Shown: positions 7,723 to 13,932 of the stretch, piece after piece | Numbering within the stretch: the stretch's first letter is position 1 | Layout of the letters: every line of letters begins with the position of its first letter | Notes under the pieces: model-generated | The model's database searches: none | Told to the model about the DNA's origin: nothing | Seen by the model: only the letters and a program-made list of their open reading frames with translations | Position numbers and translations under genes: made by a program | Source: Neocallimastix lanati (nom. inval.) | Lineage: Eukaryota; Neocallimastigomycota; Neocallimastigomycetes; Neocallimastigales; Neocallimastigaceae | NCBI GenBank assembly: GCA_016946835.1 | Contig: JACVTC010000642.1 | Coordinates: forward strand, 1-13,932 | Length of the DNA: 13,932 nucleotides | Reading direction: 5' to 3'

Positions 7723-9659
7723 TTAAAAATCTCCCCAATCATCTTCCCATTTTGAAGTTTTGTTGGTATTTTGATTTTGTGTATTTAAAGAAGAAATGTT
7801 ACCAGAACCAAATCCACTATTATTTTTGTTAAAGCTACCAAAACTACTATTACTACCATTTTGATTTTTATTTAAACTATTAAAAGAACTAAAGCTAGTA
7901 CCACTATCAGTTCTATTAAATCCATTTTGCTTGTTATTGTTATTGTTATTGATTCCAAAACTATTAAAGAAATCATCATTACTACCATTACCACTATTAC
8001 CATTGTTACTATTACTTTTTACTACATATGGTTCACTTCTCATACTTCTACGATTTGAATTACCTCCTTGTTGGAAATTTTGGTAGGCTTGACTAATTTG
8101 TCCGGCAGCTTGAGAAGCTTTTTCAGAAACAGTACGCTTAAAGCTTTCAGCATAGGTTCCTATATTTTGTGTAAAGTTTGGATCACGAACAGCATTAGAA
8201 GCTGGTTTAATATAATTTTCATTCAAGGTGCTAGCACCAGCAGCAGCAATTTTAACACCAATCATAGCTTTTTGAGCTAAGAAAGACCAACCATTTGATA
8301 AACTTTTTTGAATTTGAGCAAGATTTTCATTTTGTGGTTGTGGGTCATTACGTAATGAGGTACTACCAAAACCAGTATACTTACCACCTTGACTTGGTGG
8401 AATATCATCTCTTCTATTTTCATTTTCTCTACCTTTTCTAGCAAAGAATTCTTCATTTTTTGCCTTATCTGGAATAAACATAGTTTGAGCATTGTTAGTA
8501 AAAACAATGGAACTGCTATTATTATTTGAACCAAATCCATTATTATTTGAATTAAATCTATTATTATTGGAACCAAAATTATTTGAACCAAATCCACCAG
8601 TTGGTCCAAAGCCATTATTTGAACCAAAGCTATTTGATTTATTGGTATTGGAACCAAAGTTGTCCCATGAACTTGATTTATTATTGTTACCAAAACCGTT
8701 ATTGTTGTTTCCAAAACCATTATTATTATTACCAAAACCATTATTATTGTTTCCAAATCCATTATTATTGCTTCCAAATCCATTATTATTGCTTCCAAAA
8801 CCATTATTACTGTTATTTGAGAAAGAAGAATTGTTAGTTTGAGCATTAGGTAATTGACTTACTGGTGGAGCTACCCAAACTCTTCCTTCGCATTCTGCTT
8901 GTAATTTTTCACGATAAAGTCTTGCGAAATTTGAATTATATTTTTCTTTTATAGACATACCTTCACGGTAATCTGGTTGAGATTGAAAGAACTGTAAGGC
9001 CTTACTATTTCCACCGAGTTCCATTTTCTTTAATTGTTCATCAGACCATTTATCCATAGTAATTGAACGAACAAAACTAATATGAACACCTAATGAACGG
9101 TGAATACCTGAACAATTTAAACAAAAGAAAGTACCATAGGTTACACTAGCCCTAATTTATTTTGAATTTAATAATATTAATTTGTTTTATTTTGATATAT
9201 ACATAATATTTGTTTTAATTTAAATCATTGTTTTATTTTTATATATTTTTTATGTTATCATTTTTATATTATATATATTATGTTGTTTATATATTTTATT
9301 GTTTAAAGTGATTTATTAAAATTTATTGAGATTTCAATTTACATAATTTATAGTTAAATAAATATATATTTATTTTTATATATATAAAAGAAATATATAT
9401 ATATAAAAAAATAAAATTAATACATAAACGATTTAGAATATTGTATTTAAATATAATTAAATTATATTAATTTAAATAAAATAAGTACCATTGTGGGTTT
9501 GGAGCTCCACAATCAATACATATATTATTTCCTTCTTTCTTTTGTAATTCTATTATCAAATATGAAAAAAAAAAAAAAAAATTAATAATTTATAATTGTT
9601 TAAAAAAATATAAATTTATATAATATTTTTTTACCATATAATTTTTGTTTATATTCCAT
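7723..9659 (-). CDS. ARF GTPase-activating protein, ArfGAP1/Gcs1 type, three exons
   Basis: The gene reads in three exons: 9635-9659, 9489-9549 and 7723-9151, giving 504 residues. It stimulates GTP hydrolysis on Arf1 in COPI/Golgi traffic (family knowledge). The N-terminal zinc finger is C19-x2-C22-x16-C39-x2-C42, followed by the arginine finger R47 in GIHRSLGVH and FVRSITMDKW. Residues about 141-185 are FG/Asn repeats (NNNNGFG units), with more FG motifs to about 240. Residues about 306-336 (IQKSLSNGWSFLAQKAMIGV onward) resemble the curvature-sensing ALPS helix of ArfGAP1. The C-terminus ends WEDDWGDF, the Trp-acidic type of motif that binds coatomer delta-COP. The start at 9657-9659 is fixed by the conserved MEYKQKLYELQKKEGNNICI leader, which needs both splices. 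The long Asn-rich linker is typical of AT-rich genomes. Confidence 0.93.
8676..8815 (-). repeat. 21-base coding repeat encoding (F)GNNNNG units
   Basis: About six copies of a 21-base unit (CCAAAACCATTATTATTATT plus one base on the plus strand) encode a seven-residue unit NNNNGFG / SNNNGFG in the ArfGAP linker. Copies differ mainly at wobble positions and by Asn/Ser exchange, so the array is partly homogenised. The other two minus frames and the plus frames over it are also open, producing spurious ORFs. Confidence 0.85.
9152..9488 (-). other. Intron 2 of the ArfGAP gene (337 bases)
   Basis: The donor is GTACTT after CCACAATG, and the acceptor is AAATTAG before GGCTAGTG. Splicing restores NPQWASVTYG, the conserved stretch between the two cysteine pairs of the zinc finger. 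The intron splits the finger and is long for a fungal intron; it holds only AT-rich simple sequence. Confidence 0.85.
9550..9634 (-). other. Intron 1 of the ArfGAP gene (85 bases)
   Basis: The donor is GGTAAAAA after TTATATG, and the acceptor is GATAATAG before AATTACAAAAG. Removing it joins TAT-G to AA-TTA and gives YELQKKEGNN, the expected ArfGAP leader. The intron is almost pure A/T and includes a T run. Confidence 0.85.
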
Positions 9660-10062
9660 TTTTATTATATTTGAGTTATAAAAATAAATAAACTTTTATT
9701 TTAAAAATATAAAAGATAATCTATATTCTTATAAAATTATTTTTTATAAAATTTTAAATATATTAATATATAAATATTAGCATTTATCGAAAAAATTTTA
9801 GAACAAATTCAAATATATAAACACATAAGTATTTATCGAATATATATATTTCTTTTTTAATACAAATTTTAATAGTTTTCATAGTATTATTTTATGATCT
9901 TTAATATTATATTATTATTATTATTATTATTTTATAAAAACTTTGTTAAAATTCTTATTATATATATATTTTTATTAAACAAAAAATCTTTAATTATTTT
10001 TATTATCCTGAATTAACTAATTTTTTAATTAAAGATTATTACAAATTTTTATTTTCTTCGGT

Positions 10063-10084
<22 letters not shown>

Positions 10085-10134
<50 letters not shown>
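10085..10134 (+). repeat. 50-base T homopolymer
   Basis: An uninterrupted run of 50 T follows a short (TTTTC)n tract. It is the longest homopolymer in the window and its exact length is doubtful in any assembly. Confidence 0.8.
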
Positions 10135-10179
10135 CTTGTATTTATTTAAACAAACAATTATATAAGAAAATATCACAAT

Positions 10180-10259
10180 CTTTTTTAAATATTCTATTAT
10201 AAATATAATAATCTTAATTCTTTTTTAAATATTCTATTATAAATATAATAATCTTAATT
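10180..10259 (+). repeat. Perfect 40-base tandem duplication
   Basis: The unit beginning CTTTTTTAAATATTCTATTA occupies 10180-10219 and again 10220-10259 with no mismatch. Confidence 0.9.
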
Positions 10260-10980
10260 ATGATATTAATGAAAATACATCATTTTATAAAAATTTACAA
10301 TTCAGAAAGAATTAATTTTCATTTTTTTTTATACTTATTTAAAATAACATATAAAATAATCACTTTTATTTTAGTTTAATTATTTTAAAAGATATTATCT
10401 CTCTTTTTTTTTTTTTTTTTTTTTTTTTTGATTCGTTTTGCTTTTGTTTAATTTGCTTAATTCGTTTGTTTTATTTGTTTTTCTTAATAGAAAAAAAATA
10501 TATTTTTTTTTTTTATTTTAATTTATTATTATTCTTTAGTGCTTTTGTTAATTTTCTTTGATTTTCATTTTTGAATTTATTGTTTTTTGTTTATTTTCAT
10601 TAAATAATTTATATATTATATGATAGGCTATATTAAATACTCACTTTTATTTTATTAAATTATGATAAAAAAAATAATTAAAAAAAATAATAATATAATA
10701 TTATATTATATGATATTTCCTTTTTAATTATATAATTAATAATAATATCTTTCTAAGATTAGATATTATTAACTTTTTTTTTTTTTTTTACTTAAAATAA
10801 TGTCTTAAAAAAAAATTATCTAGGCTTGTCTTTCGTTTTTGATATTAAATTTAAACATATAAAATAAAATTTTTAATTTAATATATAATTTTTTTGTTAG
10901 TAATTTATTATTCTATTTAATTATATTGTTCTAATTATTCTAGTTAATATTATTCTAGTTATTATTAAAGTATTATTATT

Positions 10981-11079
10981 CAATTATTCATTATTCATTA
11001 TTCATTATTCATTATTCATTATTCATTATTCACATTATTTATTATTCATTATTTATTATTCATTACTCATTATTCATTA
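10981..11079 (+). repeat. Heptanucleotide (ATTCATT)n microsatellite
   Basis: The unit ATTCATT repeats about 13 times with several interruptions (CACATTATTT, ATTTATT, ACTCATT). The first half is nearly perfect. Confidence 0.85.
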
Positions 11080-11472
11080 TTGGCTTTGAATTAAAGTTTT
11101 AATTTATCAGTAATGAAATTAATTGGAATATAGTTCATCAATATCCTTAAAAAGTATATTAAATATTAATGTATTAAAAAATGAGGCTTTGTAAAATGTA
11201 GAAAATATTAAATTTAGTAATACAATATTGGATATGTGGCAAAATTAAAATAAAAAATTTAAACCCTAAAAGAACCAAAAAATTTTCACATGTAGAATAT
11301 TAAATATAATAAATCATAATTAAATTGAATTTAATAAATATAAAGTAATATATTAATATTTATTTAAATAATATAAATTAATATATTTATAAATTGAAAT
11401 GAATCGTGTAACATGAATTAACCATAATTTTATTTGTTGATATCATAAACTCTAATTGTTATTATTATTTAA

Positions 11473-11531
11473 TTATTATTTATATATCTATAATTATTAT
11501 TTATTATTTATATATCTATAATTATTATTTA
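11473..11531 (+). repeat. 28-base tandem duplication
   Basis: Two identical 28-base units (11473-11500 and 11501-11528), with three further matching bases, share the core TATATATCTATAATTATTAT. Confidence 0.85.
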
Positions 11532-11635
11532 AATATATATTATTACTATAACAAATATATATATTTTTTGTTTAATGGTTCATTCTAATTTATTTGTTTT
11601 ATTAAATAATATAGTATTTTATTATTATTAAAGTT

Positions 11636-11694
11636 TTTAGTTTTTTTGTTTTTTTATTGTAAAATTTAGTTTTTTTTGTTTTTTTATTATAAAA
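11636..11694 (+). repeat. 29/30-base tandem duplication
   Basis: Two units of the form TTTAG, T run, G, T run, ATT(G/A)TAAAA lie at 11636-11664 and 11665-11694. They differ by one T and one G/A change. Confidence 0.75.
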
Positions 11695-12126
11695 TAAAAT
11701 TTAAAACTGATTAATAATTGAATCTAGTATTAATATAAACATTAACATAAAAAACTCCATTTAAAATGTGATTTGTTATAATACAAAATATTTTGAACTA
11801 ATGATGTTAATTAGTTAATGCTTTATTAAATATCTACAAATATTTACTATAATTTATAACTATTTTAAAAGTAGGTGATTTTTATTAAAAATTAAAATTA
11901 TTTAACTTTGTTTAGCAAAACGGAAAATTTTTTATATTAAAATAATAATTAGTTATTTAAAATTTAAATCAATATTAATAATTTTATCTAATATTTATTC
12001 TTTTAATATTTATTATTTTTATGTTTGAATTAATAACGTATAACTAGTATAATTTAAAATTTTATCAAAATATTTAATGATGTTTATCCATCATTCTCAG
12101 ATATAATAATTTATTTTGTTTTTAAT

Positions 12127-12158
<32 letters not shown>

Positions 12159-12352
12159 TATAAATTATATAACTATTTGAATACAAGAATCTTGAAATAG
12201 TAGTTCTCTTTTACTCTGTCAACAATTTTTATTAAGTAATTAGCTAATTCAATTCTATAAAAAAAACAGACTCTGGATTTTATATGAGAAAATTCTTTTA
12301 AAATATCAAAATTATTACTATTATATTATTATATTATTATTATTAAAATTTA

Positions 12353-12389
<37 letters not shown>

Positions 12390-12589
12390 AAATGTAATCA
12401 TTAAATAAGCTTCAATTAATTATAAATTTTAGGAATATTAAATACATATAAATATATAATTTTTTTTTTTTGTTTGTTTGTTTGCTATAAATTATTATTT
12501 TGCTTTATTTTATTATATTATTTTATTTATTTTATATTTTATTTTATTTTATTTTGACATTATTTTATTTTTTGATATATATATATATT

Positions 12590-12652
12590 AATATTATTTT
12601 ATTATAATATTATTTTATTATAATATTATTTTATTATAATATTATTTTACTT
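12590..12652 (+). repeat. 16-base tandem repeat, about 3.6 copies
   Basis: The unit AATATTATTTTATTAT starts at 12590, 12606, 12622 and 12638; the last copy breaks down after 12 or so bases. Further diverged ATATTATTTTA-like units continue to about 12720. Confidence 0.8.
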
Positions 12653-12720
12653 TAATATTATTCTTTTTAATATTATCTTATTTTAGTATTATTTTTACTT
12701 TAATAATATTTTATTTTAGT

Positions 12721-12751
<31 letters not shown>

Positions 12752-12887
12752 TTTTTTTTTATTATTATTATTATTATTAATATTTATTAAGAAATTTTTA
12801 TTATTATTATTATTTTATTTATTATTATTTATTATTTATTTATTTATTATTTATTTATTAATTTTTTATTATTATTATTTTTTTTTT

Positions 12888-13871
12888 TTAAAAAAAATAG
12901 TCATCATTCATAGTGTATTCTTTAAATGGAATTTTTTTACCATCCGTTTCCTTGGCTATTCGACCTTTTATCTTTTTAATATCCTTTTTTCTATTACGAT
13001 TCTTTTCCCAATAATCTTTAACTAAATCATAGGCCGCATATACTGTAAATCCAAAGAGGAAGGAAGAAATACGTCCTGCAACACCAACATGTCTTTCTTC
13101 TCCGTATAATCTATGGGAATGTTTAACATGAGGTTCTAATACCAATGTCGCTATTTCTGTAGCCATAATGCCAATACGACCAACAATATGAAAAGAGCCA
13201 TTGGTTCGTTTTAAACCTAAAGCATCATTCCAAGCATCAGAAATTTCACTACCGCTTTCTCTGTAAAGTTTATAAGCATCAACACCAATAATAGCACAAA
13301 CTGCAGCATCTAAACCACAAAGTGAAAAAACTGTAGATGACACATTGGTATCAGGTTTAATAGTACGAGCAAAATAATTTACTAATTCTGGATTGGCTAT
13401 TTTGTTATAGAACCAACTCCATAAATTTTCAGCACTTTTAACTGCTGGCATAGGATTATTAATTACATCTATTCCTGTTTTACCAACTACAGCTATTGTA
13501 TTACTTCTAATCTTACAACGGTCAATTATATCAGTAGTAACCCCCACTACACCACCTGCTAATAACATATTAATGGTACCGAAGAAACCTAAATTTGCTG
13601 ATAAGGCACTTGAAACAAGACATAATAAATTAGCTTTCAAATGATGTATATCCATGTGATGGAACATATGAAGAATAATAGAATCAATATTTGAGCAAAA
13701 ATGAAAACGTGGTGCACGATATATAACATGGAATGAAGAAAAATATTTTAACAAATCAACTGGAGGTCTTCCCAAACCTAATCTATCGTAATATAGTGAT
13801 ATTAATGAAGGTAAACATGCTGCTGTAGTTCCTGCTATTGCAAGTTTAGTTCCTAATGATAGCTTGTCCAT
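12888..13871 (-). CDS. Rhomboid-family pseudoprotease-like membrane protein
   Basis: The protein is 327 residues, single exon, multi-pass. After a first hydrophobic segment (about 7-27) it shows H72-x4-H77-x3-N81 (HHMDIHHLKAN), the spacing of the rhomboid oxyanion-hole residues in GlpG (H145, H150, N154). Hydrophobic segments follow at about 82-98, 99-115, 184-199, 229-246 and 268-283. The expected Gly-x-Ser-Gly reads G186-L-D188-A in SLCGLDAAVCAIIG, so Asp replaces the catalytic Ser. The last segment, VGVAGRISSFLFGF, aligns with the His-x2-Gly-x3-Gly helix with R267 at the His position. It would therefore be proteolytically inactive, like iRhom or derlin relatives that bind membrane clients. 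A loop of about 70 residues separates segments 3 and 4. The tail (about 289-310) is strongly basic. The family call rests on motif spacing; an unrelated membrane protein is possible. ATG context is GAAATGGAC. Confidence 0.6.
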   Translation of the reverse strand: MDKLSLGTKLAIAGTTAACLPSLISLYYDRLGLGRPPVDLLKYFSSFHVIYRAPRFHFCSNIDSIILHMFHHMDIHHLKANLLCLVSSALSANLGFFGTINMLLAGGVVGVTTDIIDRCKIRSNTIAVVGKTGIDVINNPMPAVKSAENLWSWFYNKIANPELVNYFARTIKPDTNVSSTVFSLCGLDAAVCAIIGVDAYKLYRESGSEISDAWNDALGLKRTNGSFHIVGRIGIMATEIATLVLEPHVKHSHRLYGEERHVGVAGRISSFLFGFTVYAAYDLVKDYWEKNRNRKKDIKKIKGRIAKETDGKKIPFKEYTMNDDYFF

Positions 13872-13932
13872 TTCTTTTTTATTTTTAATAAATTAGATTT
13901 ATATATTACAATAATAAATTTAATAAAATAGC
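13872..13932 (-). promoter_or_regulatory. 5' flank / probable 5' UTR of the rhomboid-like gene
   Basis: Only 61 bases precede the ATG before the window ends. On the minus strand they are A-rich close to the start codon (AAAAATAAAAAAGAA), a common fungal leader composition. No TATA box or other site can be assigned. Confidence 0.35.

Larger units (their letters stand above)
9660..12887. other. Long AT-rich spacer between the ArfGAP and rhomboid-like genes
   Basis: No gene, RNA or recognisable transposon is seen in about 3.2 kb. The left end should hold the ArfGAP promoter and the right end the 3' UTR of the rhomboid-like gene, both minus strand. Contents are simple sequence: a 50-base T run at 10085-10134, another T run at 10404-10429, several tandem duplications listed separately, (TA)n at about 12142-12161, (ATTTT)n at about 12520-12555 and (TTA/TTTA)n at about 12721-12880. 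Slightly less AT-rich patches at about 11080-11290 and 12060-12290 might be old decayed sequence, but I could not read any protein motif in them. Confidence 0.6.

Noticed and set aside
8277-8846. Minus ORF of 189 codons and plus ORFs at 8068, 8492 and 8583 over the ArfGAP gene
   Set aside because: They arise from the 21-base coding repeat being open in several frames; their composition is repetitive and the ArfGAP frame has family motifs.
10981-11079. CRISPR-like array
   Set aside because: The repeat unit is seven bases with no spacers; it is a microsatellite.
11261-11270. AAACCCTAAA, a telomere-like unit
   Set aside because: It is a single unit with no tandem repetition, so it gives no evidence for an internal telomeric array.
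1-13932. Dictyostelium or Plasmodium as the source, suggested by AT-richness and Asn repeats
   Set aside because: Tandem fungal-type dockerins are not known from those groups and point to anaerobic gut fungi.

Overview
The window looks like nuclear DNA of an anaerobic gut fungus (Neocallimastigomycota, such as Neocallimastix, Piromyces or Pecoramyces). The main evidence is a pair of fungal-type dockerin modules at the C-terminus of a secreted enzyme on the minus strand (479-2007). Extreme AT-richness, long A/T homopolymers, short spliceosomal introns and Asn-rich low-complexity protein also fit. No prokaryotic operon, RNA gene or CRISPR array is visible.

Layout. (1) 479-2007, minus: a cellulosomal glycoside hydrolase with a lysozyme-like (GH23/GH124-like) core, a probable CBM2-like N-terminal module and two dockerins. 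Its frame is broken at three places, at least two of them in short homopolymers. (2) 2017-5158: AT-rich intergenic DNA with a promoter-like cluster without a gene (2992-3122) and a possible decayed membrane-protein fragment (4108-4390). (3) about 5159-6780, minus: a decayed, 5'-truncated non-LTR (LINE) retrotransposon, recognisable only by reading across frames, interrupted by seven A/T homopolymers. (4) 6790-7722: AT-rich spacer. (5) 7723-9659, minus: a complete three-exon ArfGAP1/Gcs1-type gene with a zinc finger, FG/Asn repeats, an ALPS-like segment and a C-terminal coatomer-type WxxxW tail. (6) 9660-12887: long AT-rich spacer with several tandem duplications. (7) 12888-13871, minus: a single-exon membrane protein that reads as a rhomboid-family pseudoprotease, with the catalytic Ser and His positions apparently held by Asp and Arg.

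The three genes share a strand but are separated by kilobases and do not form one pathway. The dockerin enzyme would act outside the cell on plant wall or wall-like polymers. The ArfGAP belongs to COPI/Golgi traffic, the secretory route such enzymes use. The rhomboid-like protein is a membrane protein of unknown compartment. The most unusual points are the hidden LINE, the disrupted dockerin gene, the ArfGAP architecture and the Asp/Arg pseudo-rhomboid. All family calls come from motif reading without a database search.
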